NCBI RefSeq assembly: GCF_036898095.1 | Contig: NC_090729.1 | Location: forward strand, 152,984,830-153,048,829 | Direction: 5' to 3' | Source of the DNA: Palaemon carinicauda | Taxonomy: Eukaryota > Arthropoda > Malacostraca > Decapoda > Palaemonidae | DNA length: 64,000 nt | Program-made: the position numbers and the translations under genes | The notes under the pieces: model-generated | The model's input: only the letters and a program-made list of their open reading frames with translations | Told to the model about the DNA's origin: nothing | Databases searched by the model: none | Shown here: piece after piece, positions 43,546 to 59,299 of the stretch | Position numbering within the stretch: position 1 is the first letter of the stretch | How the letters are laid out: each line of letters starts with the position of its first letter

Positions 43546-45693
43546 CATTACACACACCCTGTAAACAAAAATTACATATTACACTTGTGCTATTTTAATA
43601 TTAGTGACTTCATTTACGCTACAGAAACCAAGACAGTGAACAATGAATACAAACTAAAAACTAACATTGAGCTACGCTTTTAACGAGGCTGAAATTTCAA
43701 TAGAAAATTCTGAGCAAGTAGGTAATACCGAACGAATTAAATACCAAAGCAAATTTGTTAAGAAGTTTCAAAGTGTACAAAAGCTGACTTTACTCAAATT
43801 CAGATTCTTTAAAAACAAAAGCCTTGCAAGACCTCAAGGCCAAGAAAGCATTTTACTAAAGACCAGCCAAAAGGTTCAAGCATCAATAATATATAAGGCA
43901 GTTTGGCTTAAATAAAATCTCAGCATTATTAAAGAAAACTAATCGCTACAGACGGTACATTCGAATTTAGGATAAACTTTCTTTACCTATAAACTTGCGA
44001 ATGCATTGTGGTAAAAACTGTGTTAAACTTAATTCATCTTAACAAGGCTCTCAACTTTAAAATAATGGAACTCAGGACAATGATACTTCACATATAATGA
44101 AACTCAGAGCAATTCTACTTCACACAAGCTCAATTACTGTACGGTGAGATCTGTAACACTGCTCACTAACTTCAAAATCAACATATTCTAAACATTACAA
44201 ATCTTAAAAAAGGTAATAACCACAGTTATATGAATCAGATTATCCAAACTAAATTTTCTAATTTTTTCTAGTGAACCTTAACTTAATATAGAAAAATAAG
44301 ACTTTCTAAAGAAACTACTTAATTAACACCGAGTTTCCCTGAACTTGCCGTGTTAAAAGATAAAACTATAAAAGACGTTGAAATATTCCAGAGTTATAAA
44401 TCTGACAACTGGGACCGGCCTAGATAAATGAGATCCAAAAATAACAGATTAACACTTGGGTCCATTCTCTTCTAGCACTTGTCAAGTCGTAAGCTTTAAC
44501 ACCTCTCCACTTAAATTACATACATACTTACTCCTTTATAGATCTAGTTTAACCGCTAAAACCACTTTCATATTCACATGATCAAACAGGAAACTAAACA
44601 TACCATATGCATAAATGAGGGAAAACTATTATCCATAGCTGGTAAATAAAAAATTTAACATTAAAACTTTGCAGCCAAAGTCACAACTATACCTCTAACT
44701 TGGTAACTTGGACTCCTAGGAAGCTATACAGACCTCTTGGCTCGCTAGATTTACTTATCCAAAAAGCTACTTTTTGGACTAAAATAATTAGACTGATCAC
44801 TACACATCCCTCGCTATAGGAAACCTATCAAAATTTAACTTTGAAGTGTAAATAACATCGTTGCATAAACAAAACTCAATGTTAGATTTTGAAGTTAAAA
44901 AATCAAAGCAAAATCTATAAATTTCCAATAGCTCGAAATAGAAAAAAACATCGAAACCTCGTTACAATTTACGCTAAAATTTCAATACACTAAATTACAA
45001 CTAAAGAAAAACACTTGTGTTTATGGAACTTTTAAAACCTATCTAACAAACACAAAAACCTCTCAATGGCAACAAGAATTTATTAAAGTTTAGCAGGGCA
45101 CTGAATGTTACCTAATAGTTCACATTATGTACAAAACGTTTCAAAATTGAATTCCAAAAATTATGATACAATAATTATGAAGTATGATTAACCCCCAAGC
45201 AATATGCTTGCTATACTAGCTTAAAGACAAGTTCACAACGAAAATTATGAAGAGTTTGGCCATTAAGAATTTGACGGATTCAAGCCACCAAACCGATTAA
45301 AAAGGTCTGTTAGTAGGAATTTCTTGAAATTTTAAACCAAAATTAACACTACGATAACAAAAGTTTATATATCTAGCCTTTGGGTTATAGAAAAACACTT
45401 TACTGAACACTGCTATGAGGTTGACCGGAATCTTTCAGCAATGAAAAATCCTGACTACGTCTTCCAGAGCTAGATAACATCAAAAGATCCCTATACAAAA
45501 CTGCGAGCCAATTTAAAGAAATTTCAAGACAAATCTAACTTGCACAAACCCCGAACACCAGATTCGTAGAAACAGTATTACCTTCATACCACAATCCCAT
45601 GAAATGGCGACGGTTACTGGAACCACAGATCCAAAAACGATATAGCAAATGACTTGAGCGGATAACCCGAGATGTAAATATGTCTGCACTCCA
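43546..45693. other. Unique AT-rich DNA between third satellite and right arm
   Basis: Nothing recognisable as gene, repeat or RNA. An 82-codon frame at 43667-43915 (+) has no domain. Confidence 0.5.
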
Positions 45694-46957
<1,264 letters not shown>

Positions 46958-47690
46958 CTCTCTTGATTTAGATATCATGGTGCACACTCATGTGTAGTTA
47001 TTGGAGGCAAACTCCGCCTTCCCCCCGCCCCTCCCCTCTCTCTCTCTCTCTCTGACCTAAACCCTGAGGTTTTGCGTAAACTTTGTAATGCCATTAACAC
47101 AACAGCCATATTTATCGTAAAAATGAGACAGAAAAGACAGGGTTGTTATTATCGCGTAGAAGTTACTTCATTGAATTTGAAATAAATATCATAGAAATAT
47201 TTCCTTCATTTCCCTGAGCCTTTGTTTATTTCTATCTTTTCCTACTTATGAAAATATTGAACAAAACAAAAGTCAATTACTAAGATTCCAATTCATATAC
47301 TTACCTGGATAATCCGGATAACATCTTTTATTGGGAAAATATTTGTTATAAGAAATTTAAATGTTAAATCAGTAAAATTCATCTAGAAGAAACAAGAATA
47401 TAAGTGTCTTGGTACTTTACTTTCATGGGAACCTCGGGAGTATAATGAACGACACAAGTTTAGAATAACTGTATCAATAGCCGTGTTAACAGCTTCGATA
47501 ACCGCACTTAAATAACTCATGATCGAGGGGAGGTCAGATCTATACCTGGATCCCGAACCTAAAGTAATGGTATTATGTTTTGGAGAATTCTTGATAACTG
47601 TAAACAATAGGGTGAATAAAAATGAATATGATAACTTGTGGCCATTGATGGAAAAGACTACAGTATTTAAAAACAGATCTCGGTTCGATG
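46958..47690. other. Flank between right arm and LINE
   Basis: A short CT tract near 47036-47053. Overlapping frames at 47383-47607 (-) and 47519-47743 (+) have no recognisable domain. Confidence 0.5.
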
Positions 47691-49030
47691 GTAAGACTGG
47701 AGAAGAAGGAAAAAGACGTAAAAAAGAAAGTGGAACCAGTTAAAACTGAAAATGTATGGAGGGAATATAAAACCGTAAAGTGGCAATATAATTACCTATT
47801 CAGAAGAAAAAAAATCTTTAAAAATAAATCTAGTAAACAGCAAGAGACATGAATACCTATCGTGTGATGGGAAATTTAAATGAAAAAGGGTCCGGGATGG
47901 GTATAGCAATCAAGAACTGTCTACTAAAGATTAATACTTTTAGTTCATATAGACCTATTTCAAATTTATCCTTTATATCAAAAGTGCTAAAATACCCAAA
48001 TTCTTGAACCACTCGTTAGTTATTTAGGATGAATCGAAGCATTGCCAGACAACCAGTCAGCATACAGACAATTATATTCTGGGGAGACAAATATTTGCTC
48101 TGTTGTGAATGATCTACTGGAAATGATGGCTGAAGACTAATGTAACTCGACCTTAGTGCAGATTTCAATACAGTTTTACACAAATTACTATTTTAATGAT
48201 TTACGGTCCATTGGTATTGAAGATGAAACTGTTTAGTATATAAAAGAATACTTAGTTGATGGAAACTACTGTGTACAAATTGGTACGAAGTTGATAATGC
48301 TGAAAATTTAAACCAGACTATTACTACTGTTAGGAAAAAAAAAAAAAATAGGAAATTTGGGTGACAACATATTGCCGATATGTAGCAGAGTTTGCGACCT
48401 AGGTGTATTACTTGGACTATTTTTTTCTGTTTTCAAATAAATGTAGTAAGAATTGTTAGATATCTTAGAAACATTGCTTTTGTAAAGAAATATATTAGAA
48501 TAATCTGTAAAGAAGCTTGAAATTAACTCTTGCTATCACAGTACTAGTCTTGAGACTACTGTAACTCATCCCATTACAATGCCCAAAGTGCAACTAAATT
48601 ACAAACCAACGAATAAAAAAAAGGTTAGCAAGAATAATAAAAGGTGTTGACACCAAAAAGGGATTACTCATACAGAATTAATTACGCTGACTGCATATAA
48701 ACGCTAGAATAGTGTATGATATTTGCAATGACTCAAAGGTTATCAGAACCGGCCGTCCATAACCTCTAAGAATTGGTACACTGTGTGATCAACGAGTCGT
48801 GTTGACACAAAGTTCAAAGATAGATTAAAGATTTAGACCTACCGCTACTGTTGGTTTTAAACTATGTAACAAGCTCCCACTAGACACCTGTTAAAGACTT
48901 CGTTCATTGTTTTCATATTGGCCAGAACTTCGTCTCTGGACGGGGGCTCATCGAACGTCATAAACCCAAGAAATTAAATAAGGCTTCCAAGAAGAAACTG
49001 AAGACTTTCCTAAGTTCTATCTGCTTCGAT
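47690..49030 (+). pseudogene. Degenerate non-LTR reverse transcriptase (CR1/Jockey-like)
   Basis: Plus-strand pieces in several frames follow the order of a LINE RT: a basic WREYKTVKWQYNYL stretch (about 47755-47800), SYRPISNLSFISKVLKY (about 47945-48000), RQPVSIQTI (QSAYR-equivalent), a VNDLLEMMAED block (about 48107-48140), a degraded LDLSADF-like core, SIGIEDETV, and a C-terminal NKLPLDTC-type stretch near 48870. Many stops and frameshifts occur. The C-terminal remnant runs into unrelated DNA near 49030. Confidence 0.78.
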
Positions 49031-49070
49031 AATGTGGATTTGACAATTAACAATGCATATGCTGTGATAC

Positions 49071-49150
49071 TCAAAATACGCGAAAATACATTTTTTTCTT
49101 TTTTTAAAATCAATACGCGAAAATACATTTTTTTTTCTTTTTTAAATCCC
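49071..49150 (+). repeat. 39-bp tandem duplication
   Basis: Two copies of TACGCGAAAATACATTTTTT, starting near 49076 and 49114. Confidence 0.8.
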
Positions 49151-51165
49151 CTACCTTCAGAACAGACATTCCTGTATATTTTTCTTCTCTCCATGGCGCG
49201 TTAGCCAACAGCTTCTTTAAACTTTCGTTTTTTTATCAGGCCACACAAACTATACCTCATACCAGACTTGAGGCTGTACAATTCTGACCATTGTACAAAA
49301 TCTAATTTAATTTTGTCGCCTTTATCATCATTGTCTTAGTTTCAAGCTTCACATTTGCAAAATTAAAGTTATGTACCCTTTTATGTCCCCGGTGGGTCAT
49401 TTATTAGCTAAAAGTAGCAGCTCTCAATAGGGCGTTGCGTTTTTGTTCTGAAGCTAGTTTGTATGGTCATAAAACCATGTTTTCATTTTACCAACCCCCC
49501 TTGCAATAACCGCATACACGAGGCGGCCTCCTCAGACCAATATGTCACCATTTTACATGCAATTCCCTTTCAAACCCTATTTAAGTGTTCTTGCATTTAT
49601 TCTTCAAAGTAGCAACACAAGTTGATAGTTCGTATAGTCAGCTTTGTGCCGTATAGCTGTTTTCATTGAATAGCAGTTATCCCATAACTTTAAACCATAC
49701 TAAAATTATTGTAAGAATCTAATCTATCCGTCTGGTTTTCATATGGCGGCAGACCATTCAAAGTTCTTTTAAATTCAATATTGCAACCATATACAGTGGT
49801 TTCAAACCAGAATTTCAACTAAGAAAATGGGCAAATGCATGGATAAAAAGGAACTCACTTTTGTCGAGCCCACTCCCTCTTTAGAATTATTTTTAAAAGT
49901 TTACAGAGTAATGATTAAGTTGAATTAATCCAGTTCACAAGTTTGGGAACACCATTTCATTGGCCAGTCTTCATAATTTAGTCTCAAATTGAACCTGTTA
50001 TAACTTCCTGTAATTATACAGGAACCGGTATGTACTTCATTTAAATTCTTTCAATATTGTGAATAGCACAAGTCTTAATTGTTACTCGTTTAATATTCTT
50101 TAATACAATAGGAAAATGATCATAGGAGTCTTAGGGCGAGATGTAATAGAGTTTATTATAAATTGAACAGTCATAGTATTCTAATTTTACAGAGAACTTC
50201 AGTAGAAAAAAAAAGGTTAGTCAATATTAAAAGTAAAATTGGCAAAAAGCAGAAAATGAAAGTACAGTCACACGTACGAAGAATAGCCTCGAAGTGTGTT
50301 AAGACCTTAATGCCAGATCTAGTGAGTAGAGAATATACAATTCTGAGCTAAAGTTACTCTATACAGAATATAAAATTGTGGATTTATTTTATTCTTTTTA
50401 GGCATTAAGAAAATCTATGGTACCCAATTATTTCTGCAAATAAGCAAGCTTTCAACACTTAAAACTTAGAATGTACATTTAAAGACGTACCTTGAATCAC
50501 CTATATTGTCTCAATCACTTCTTTAATAAGCGAATTCCTCAGAAATTAATATTTAATTTATCCACAAGTACATCAACATAATAGGAAAAAGGAAACTTAC
50601 AATCCAAAAGAACTTACACTTCCATTCTAACGCATAAAAATACATTGAATGAAATTAATTGTTCTACAAAGCTAGAAATAAAAAAAAACAAATTGCATGA
50701 TTTTACAATAAAACTAAATCGCCAAGAAGGGTAAATAGAAGTTTAAGAATTTTTTGGAATTTAAATTTAATCAATACACCCTTTTCATTTAAAACAAATT
50801 TAATTTCTTAACCATTACATTAAAAATCTACACATTAAAAATATAAAATGTACAAGTGCAGGTGATTACCTCAACATTTGAAATTCAACCCTTAAAATCT
50901 TTGTACTTTTGTAATGTACAGAATAGGGTCAACCATAAAAATATCAAAATTTCACTTATGTCTAAATGCTACACCAATAAGACTGATTCACTGGCTCACG
51001 GAGCCAAAATAAAGTTCTGTATCTACTTGACGCAAGCCTCCGCAGGATTTACATTTTTGTCACCCAGAAAGTAGAACAAAGGTTGTCAGCTTGCTCGCCA
51101 TGGCGACGTTGAGGTTGGCCAGACCTGATTTTCTAACCTTCGAAGACTAGTACCTTCAGTTTCAT
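49151..51165. other. Unique AT-rich DNA
   Basis: No gene recognised. Short frames at 50163-50351 and 50856-51074 (+) lack domains. Confidence 0.5.
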
Positions 51166-51340
51166 TCAGTCTGAGCCGGCAAGATCCACAAGGTTGACCG
51201 AGGTGTAAACACTATCCACGATGATTTTACAAATCGGCAAAAAGTTGGCTTGCACTGTGACAAATAGCTCATCCTGATATTTTCGTTTCATGTCTAATTC
51301 CTGGTCTCTGGATTTTGCAGTAAGATATCCCTGATGGCTT
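51166..51340 (-). pseudogene. Kinesin-motif-bearing minus-strand fragment
   Basis: On the minus strand a frame of about 55 codons ends at a TGA (51166-51168) just after SVNLVDLAGSD (51169-51201), which matches the kinesin motor signature around switch II (VDLAGSE). Upstream residues ELDMKRKYQDELFVTVQ are coiled-coil-like and do not match the usual motor sequence before the signature. Past the stop, other frames give GLANLNVAMASKLTT, loosely like the following INRSL-type helix. It is either a pseudogene piece, an exon with a shifted boundary, or chance. Confidence 0.35.
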
Positions 51341-54300
51341 CATTGTGTCAATCACTCACTGACAGTTATGAAATGCCACTGTTTATGAGGCCCGACATCG
51401 AACTGGTGTTATCTGCAGGTCAAAATATTAAAATTAATATTTTATAAGTGAAATTTGGCATAAAAATTAACTGAAACAACTTTTCATTTATCGTCTCAAG
51501 TTTACTAGCAGTACGTTTACAGACAGTACTTTTACAGACAGACTAAAGTTATCAAGCAGCTATGATTTAATGTAACTATCAAGGGGTCGTGCAACTAGTC
51601 TGTTAAGACACCATATGTAGAGAATGCTGGTTAGGACTAGCTAAATTATCCAGGCAAGTATTAATAGTAATTTTAATGCAAAATTCCATATTTATAAACA
51701 GTACCTAAGGATAATTAATCTAGGCCAATTATCCCATTGGCAAGGAGGGAACTAATTTGAGTTAGAAATTAAGGGTACTAACAGAAACTTAAAAGTGAGA
51801 AATTACTAGTTTTGAACAATTCACCTGATAAAAAGTAAACAAATAGAAAAGCCAAGCAAGCATTGAATGTCAGTCCAAAGTTATCACTGATAAATCACTG
51901 AGGTATAGGAAAAACGGTCGTCCGACCTTTCCTAAAGAATTCTCCTGGCCTATAGCAACGCTCTTGCTACGGGGCTACACGCCAAGAGAAGAATACACTA
52001 ATCCCGAAAAGAGGTCAGAAGACTACCTTCCGAGATGTGTCAGATGAATGCCGAAGGGAAGCAAATGCCTATAACAAAGCTAAGATTCTCGCAAACTTCC
52101 TCGCACAAGAACGAAACCCAGAGGCAGACGACAAACAACTGGTTAAGACAAACATCTTAAGACAACAATCTCTTGAGAGTGAGGCTGAAAGAAAAGAAAA
52201 TTAGGCTTTTGGGAGAAAAAAAAATTCTTCAGAAGCAAGCCACATTGTATAAAAATTTAAGGCTTCATTTTATGGAGTATAATTAATCTCACCTGAAATT
52301 CCTTAAGAAAAGTTGCCTTTCCACCCTTGCCCACTCTACAAGCTTAGGGGGCCCCTATTGGCAATAAAGTTTTTGGTGGGAAATAACCAAAATGAGTCCT
52401 TTGCAGCAATAATTGTCAAATGCATAATAAACAAAAGATGACTAGCAGGAAAATTTGGTTCTTGTAAGGAACTTTGTATAGTTATCTAGGAATCACACCG
52501 CATCCTCCTAATGGAGTTTGCACTGTAGCTCGCTACGTAGTAAAAATAAGTTCGGGTAACGCTAAAAAATGGCAAAAAAAATCACTACCCGTTCTGGTTA
52601 GTGATTCATTGATGAGATGTGCAAGCAAGCCCCGTGGGCCCTTATTTCTTGGGTATAGTTAATTTTAACTGCAGAAATAACTACATCCTGAACGGAGAGC
52701 ATTTTCAACGTAACCAAAAGTAAGAGTTTACACAATTTCGAAAAACTTTACTTCCTAAAATACAGATTTTAATCATGCTGGAACAGAAAGAGGGTGAGAA
52801 AAATATGGAGGTTTTAGAAAGATACCTGGAATTTGTGCATAAATATTTATTGACTAAAACTGCCTAAGCTTCATTAACAATTAGGTCTGTAAATTCAATA
52901 ACTTATATTACACCTAGAAAAAATTCACCCTAACCCCCATAGCTCAGCAAACAACCCTAACGAGATCTGTACATAACTACTAAATCACAACTAATCAAAT
53001 TTCTCTTAAATCATTCACAAGCAAACAGCTCTTGAAGTCTCAATACCAGAAGGCCCAGCCACTGGCTCTGCCATAACTTCACTACGAAATGCCGGTTTTT
53101 CTTTATTCAACGTATTCAAGACAAACTAGGACCAGCGGACACTGAAATAACCATTACCCTGCTAAAATCCTAATAACTGCTTCAGAACTAACTAGTTTGA
53201 AATTGGTTAAACCCCCCTACGCCACCATTTAATCATAATTACATAGCACACTACAAACAATCTAATCGGAACCACTTGTGTTTGCATAAGCAAAAAATAT
53301 AAAAGGCTCAGTTAAAGTATATATTGTCGTAGAAGAAGATCAATATATTTAAAGTAGAAACATATTTCACTTTCTTCCAACTGTCAATCATGTAATGACA
53401 CTAGGTTTTCCCATGCTCTTAACATGCAAGGGATATTTTCTTAATATCCAGCGATACAATTTGAAAATTTACCAATTAATTAAGAGTTCGTAAACCCACA
53501 GAAGACCGAAGACAAACAGTCAAGAGAATCTCAAGTCTAGCATAAAATTAAGTATATTGTAGTACCAAAGGCTCCAATCAAGAAGGTGAATGAGAAAGGC
53601 CTACACCTTGATACGGTTTCCCCCAATATTCTACCCAACAGACGATGGCCAAATAGAAGGAAACTGACAATGGTTAAGATGCTAGCAAAAGGCTTTCAAA
53701 GTGGAGGAACAAAGTATCCGATAATCCAACATGTATTAACACCTGTAATATACATTAATTAAAAGTGATAAAACTAAATAGAGTACCAGATTTAAGTACG
53801 CGAAAAATACTTTGTACCATTTACCTGATTTAGTTTAAAGATAATCATGACAAAAGTCCCAAATTCAAAAAACTAACTCATTAATCCAGCCTATAGAACA
53901 AACGAATTTAAACCAGGATGCCCAAAATAAGTTGAAAAATTCAGCATACCACCACTAAACATTAGATAACATCCTATTACCCTCTTCGAATACAAAAATG
54001 TTCAGCAAATAAGCTCCCACTGGACGTCCGAAATACAAGGTATTGGCTTTAAAGATGAAACTCCCTTCCCTGTTTTCAAAGTTTCGATAGTGTGGTGTGG
54101 AAAAACTAGATATGAAATGATAAATGCCTTAGAATGCGTATAACAAGTCTGAAGATCCTGTATAGTATAAGGTTTCCCTGCTGTATAGGACCAGAAAAGC
54201 TGCTTTTGTATAAATTACACACTAAGCCATTAAAATATAAATATTTAACTAATAAACTACGCACAATAAAACGTACTGAAATAGAATCAGCTACTCACTG

Positions 54301-55204
54301 TTTTACATTCAATGTCTTTCCCACTGATACTTTCAAGTTTAACTAAACTTCTAACTACGAATCTTCTTCTGTCTTGCCTTCGCCCCTAATTGAACAATGA
54401 TGACATAACAACGAAGCAGATATCCCCAGTTTGGGTTCAACTATAGCGTCCTTGTATAAGCAGTGGTGCCATCTACATTCAAATATCAGAACCATACACG
54501 ATCAGCCTACCACTGTTTCTCAAAGCCACTGATAAATTTGCTTCATACTATTTCACAAATTTATAATAATACACTATAAAAATTAAGGTTTCGTTACAGG
54601 TCTATTTGAAAGAATTTTCATAAATCTTATTTCCACCAATGACGAGAGGTTACCATAGAAAACTAGAAATGTCCAATACCAATAGGTTATATTTGAAATG
54701 TGCCTCTTTAGATATTAGGGAGATCGTTGAAGGTGAATTTATGAACAAAGGCTGATACGAAAGATCTTCATTTTGAAATTCTAGGATACCGTTCTTTTTC
54801 TAACTGATGTTTTGTTTACGGATTTAGATATATACTTATGAGCAGGGATTTTTAAGCTCCCAGGCACGGCTTTAATATTGGGCTAAGAAAGGTTTTTAAT
54901 CGATAATAAAACGTTAAATACGTTTCATTTCTAACAATGTAGGTTTCTGTGGATCTATACATGCTATACTTCCAGTGTAGTTAAATGTCACAACTATCAT
55001 AAATTGGTCCCCCTATGAAATTTAGGTAAGTATACTCTTTAATCACTATTAATATGGACTTACTTGCCAACAGTAGGTATCAATTCCCATTTTTGCCTGT
55101 TAGGTTGGGGCTTCAAACGTGTTTTGCCACAATACCAACATATTCCGGTGCTTTTGTAATATTATATTGGTGAAAAGAATCTTTTATAACAGCTGAAATA
55201 CATA
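51341..55204. other. Unique AT-rich DNA, no gene recognised
   Basis: 51900-52200 is somewhat more GC-balanced, and a 62-codon frame lies at 52474-52662 (+), neither with a recognisable domain. No tRNA or clear element was seen. Confidence 0.5.
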
Positions 55205-55376
55205 ATAGGTTCAAGTCACAACAAACAAATGCAGCTGTTTCTAGTTCACTGCAGGCCAAAGGCCTCAGACATGTCGTTAGTCAAGTGTGGGGTTTGGCCA
55301 GTTTTCACCACGTTAGTGACTGCAGATTGGAGATGGTGAGAGACTTTAGTATGATCGCTCGCAACAAACACTAGCA
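55205..55376 (+). repeat. Dispersed repeat, copy 2, ending in microsatellite
   Basis: Longer version of the 8345-8480 repeat: CAACAAACAAATGCAGCTGT, the CACTGCAGGCCAAAGGCCTC block, GGGGTTTGGCCAGTTTTCAC, GATGGTGAGAGACTTTAGT, ATCGCTCGCAACAAACA. CA and TA repeats follow at once. Confidence 0.7.
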
Positions 55377-55588
<212 letters not shown>

Positions 55589-55739
55589 CTCGTCAAACTC
55601 AGCAGCATTACCAGACATATAACTACTCGGCCTCTCCCTATCCCTTAGGCAGAAGGGAGAGGGGTAGTCATACCCTTGTGAGAGAGGCTAACCTGAGAGG
55701 TACCCTGTGCGTACGTGTATATCAAAATATTTAGCCGTC

Positions 55740-55761
55740 ATTTTTGACGGGTAGCGTACAC
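55740..55761. repeat. Small hairpin
   Basis: GCCGTCA and TGACGGG pair around TTTT. Confidence 0.6.
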
Positions 55762-56242
55762 TAGTAGAAATTATTTATCATAATTCTTCTAGGTAAGGAT
55801 ATGACGGCCTCCTTAACAGCTCATACTAATGTTACCATTATTAAATAGAGGAAGTAAGGGCTAGGCGACACAACTGTATTTTCTATAGAAAGAACTAAGT
55901 AATTCAAAATAAAACTGTGTCCATGAGTAAATACCTGAGACTAGCCAGAATACATAGTTAAAAAGGATAATGTTCTGTATGTATAAACAATGTAATTTAC
56001 GTTAGCTCACGCTAAAATTAAAATAAATTGGGTACGTTTTCTTTCATTACTCCGAAAACTTGTTTTCTTCCCACTGACTAATTGAAAATGCTGCAATTAT
56101 AAACGGAGACCTTCAAGATTTATTATTTTATCGAATTACTGGGTTTCATTTAAGCATTTAAATTTGTCCTAAATAATAACAAAAACATATAATGTAGTTT
56201 TGCCTAATCCACATTACTGTATTAGCAGTATCTCCGACGGCT

Positions 56243-56244
<2 letters not shown>

Positions 56245-56323
<79 letters not shown>

Positions 56324-56333
56324 ATCTATCTAT
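56245..56333. repeat. (TA)n followed by TCTA repeats
   Basis: About 76 bp of TA, then ATCTATCTATCTAT. Confidence 0.95.
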
Positions 56334-56349
56334 AATTTTGAAATTAGTA

Positions 56350-58400
56350 CTATGCGATAAAAGGTTTTGCTCAAATCATTATTTTCTCAATTCACTTTTG
56401 AATACCTTCCAATCATTAAGCAAAACCAATGGATTAAAACAGAAAATTATAGAGCTACTGCATTTCTCCCTCCTAAATTTGCCTCACATGCTGTCTAACA
56501 TTGAGACCCACATCTTTATAGCCTTACGTAACACCTATTCATGCTCTGGTGCAGTACCTCTCTCTACGTCTAGTTGGGGGTCTTTCATACTCTTTTATCT
56601 TGCCAACTCCTCTCTCTCAAAATCTGGTCTTTCATTCGGTTCCCCCCTGATCCTCCATACTAAGCTCAACTTGACATTCATTCGCCTTCTCACTTGAATC
56701 ACGTATTCAAAATCCGCTGAGGTCACTTATTCCCCTACTTAAATTATCTACCTTGTCCTCTATCTTTTTTTTTATGCATTTAACTTACCCTTTGTATACT
56801 TTCTTTCACACTCTCAGTCAACATCTCAACAGAAGAGTCTTGCTTTCTCACTGGAAAATAAATACTGCAAGTCCTATTCTTCCCGATTATTCATTTGCTC
56901 TTCAGCACTTACACTCTTGTTTCTCATCCTCTTCTGCAGTTATCTAGATTTCTTCTTTCTCCTCTCAAATAAAACTGTCTGTTTTCCCAAATATTCTCCA
57001 CATCCCCATTACACTTTTTTTCGCAATAATTTACCTCAGACCTATCAAATACTAACAATACAAACATATTCAGATTCGCACATCACCTAACCTTAACACT
57101 CATTTGACTTTTATTGTCTCTGGGTAATTTCGCATCCTCCATAGCATAGATTTCCACTCCATATAACATCTTTACTCTAACCCACATCACTCAAAATACA
57201 CCTGACTCCTAGTATTCTCACCTAACCTTACTTTGATCATTTCTTGTACTAGTGGATTCCCTATCATACTATTCTACTTCAGAATCTTATACTCTAATAA
57301 CATATCATACTTTTCATTCACTCCATCGATCACATAATCACCATATTCCATAGAGAGTCCATCGATCATAAAATATTCTTCAAATTTCATAACAACAGGC
57401 ATACACAACTTTCCAATTCCTCACACAAACCATTCACATATTTTCTGCTCACTCACTATAGGGAACCTTTCGAAAGCATTTCCATACACAATATTCACAC
57501 CACATCCAATATTAATTGAAGCACGCATTGCTATGCCTCTTCATGCAATCATTATACTCAAAGAATTTGTAATTTTTCTATCCCATTTTATATCACAACA
57601 TACAAACATTTCCCTCACGCTCAAAACGTTCATACATTTCAGACTAGAGGCTCAACCCTTTGAACTATCTTTATTCACAGTTTCCCTACCCATGATTAAT
57701 GTTTACTCTCGCCATTTTCCCATTTTTTGTCCAATTCTCATACATACACCTGTTACATGACCAGCCTTTCCACATTCCATACATTCACTCCTAGGGGCCT
57801 TGTAGATCCTAACAAAATGACCCCAGCAAGCCACATTTTACACACATTCCACTTACTCTCTGCAATCCATACTCTCTCGCTACATGGTTTAGCTTATTAC
57901 ACTTATAAAATCTAATCTGCCTTATTCCACCGGTAAAGAGGTCACTATATAAATCTCAAAAAATAAAAGAATACTTCACAATATTGATTTTAGTTTAAAC
58001 CATGCAATCTTAAGTACCAAATAATATCTGTGGAAGTACGGTACAACTTCTTCTGTCACCTATGTTTGCCACTCAGCAATACACAGTCCTCTTTACAATT
58101 AATCTTTGACATAGTTTTTTGCCTCACCGTCACTTTCTTTGAAATCCAGGTTTCTATTCATATTGATGACTTTACTTTTTATGAATGACAAAGGTTTATT
58201 AACATCACTATCACTGTGTCTAAACTCTTCTTTTTTCTTAATTCTATCTTACTCTTTAACAAGAATTATCTATCTCCGCGTTATCAACTTCTCGATTACT
58301 AGGAGACCCCCTACCAGATCTAATGTCTCAAAACATCCACTGGGTATTGGAAGGGAAGTCACCCAAAACATTTCTATCATCTCAGCCTTCTTGAAAAACA
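56350..58400 (-). pseudogene. Decayed LTR-retrotransposon gag-pol remnant (Gypsy-like)
   Basis: Minus strand. An intact CCHC zinc knuckle CMECGKAGHVTGVC lies at 57742-57783. It is preceded (57800-57930) by two more knuckle-like units, FYKCNKLNHVAREYG with its last cysteine replaced by tyrosine, and CVKCGLLG. Downstream are a protease-end-like YDMLLEYKILK stretch (about 57290) and FEREELAR...DPQLDVERG (56560-56640), resembling the region before the integrase zinc-binding domain. RT is not recognisable. Stops occur throughout. The order gag, protease, integrase fits Gypsy-type elements; no LTRs were identified. Confidence 0.55.
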
Positions 58401-58949
58401 AGACAGAATTGTGGAAAATTGGCAAATGGGAGGCAATATAAATAAAAACTTATATCTTAATTTACAAAAAATCTAATGAAAAAAAAATACCACAAGAGAA
58501 AATTTGAATTTAGTGAGAGATGATGATGACAGCTTTCAGTATGGTGAAAATAAAAGATTTTGGGTGTATGACTTTGATAGTTTTTGGATATAAAGTTTCC
58601 CAATTTTTATTGGATAACCACGAGTGTGGGGGATTAGACATGTAAATCTGTAAAAAACGGGTTGAATGATCAGGTGAGAATAATGAAAGCTGGTGTAAGA
58701 TATATAAAGAAGAAGAGTCGGAAGAAGCGAGCTGGAAAAATGACTGTGGAAAAGTGCATAGACTAGAGAGTACCCAGTAACAGTAATATTGTTTTCATCT
58801 ACATAATAATTAGGTTATACCAAAATAATTATATGGAATACAAAATGAAATTTAGAATTTGACTTCGTGAGTAGGTTATATCTAAATTTAGTTAAAATCA
58901 CAACACAGTCAGTTTAATGAAAGGTAATGCTTGTTCAGTATCAACCAAA
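58401..58949. other. Spacer between two decayed retroelements
   Basis: A-rich, with no recognisable coding piece. Confidence 0.4.
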
Positions 58950-59299
58950 GTGAGGATGGCATATGAGAATTTTAGCAAGCACATTATTATCTGTTAATAA
59001 TTGTTTACATAAATCAGCTCCTGTAATTCTTTGTGGTAATAAGTTTGTAACAAGAGGATATTCCAGGCTATAGTGTTCCAGGGTGTTGGCGTTGGGCATG
59101 TCACATAATCTTCAGAAGGTAAAGTGCAGAACCTTCTGCTCAGCCCCCTGCCAAACTGGTCACCAACTGAGTCGAAGACACACACTCACCACGTTATTTC
59201 AATGAATCATGAGCCAGTTACTGCGATACTTGTGTTGGGTAGAAGGAAGTGGTCATGTTGCTGTACTGATACAATGATAGCCCTCTCGGTATTACCATG

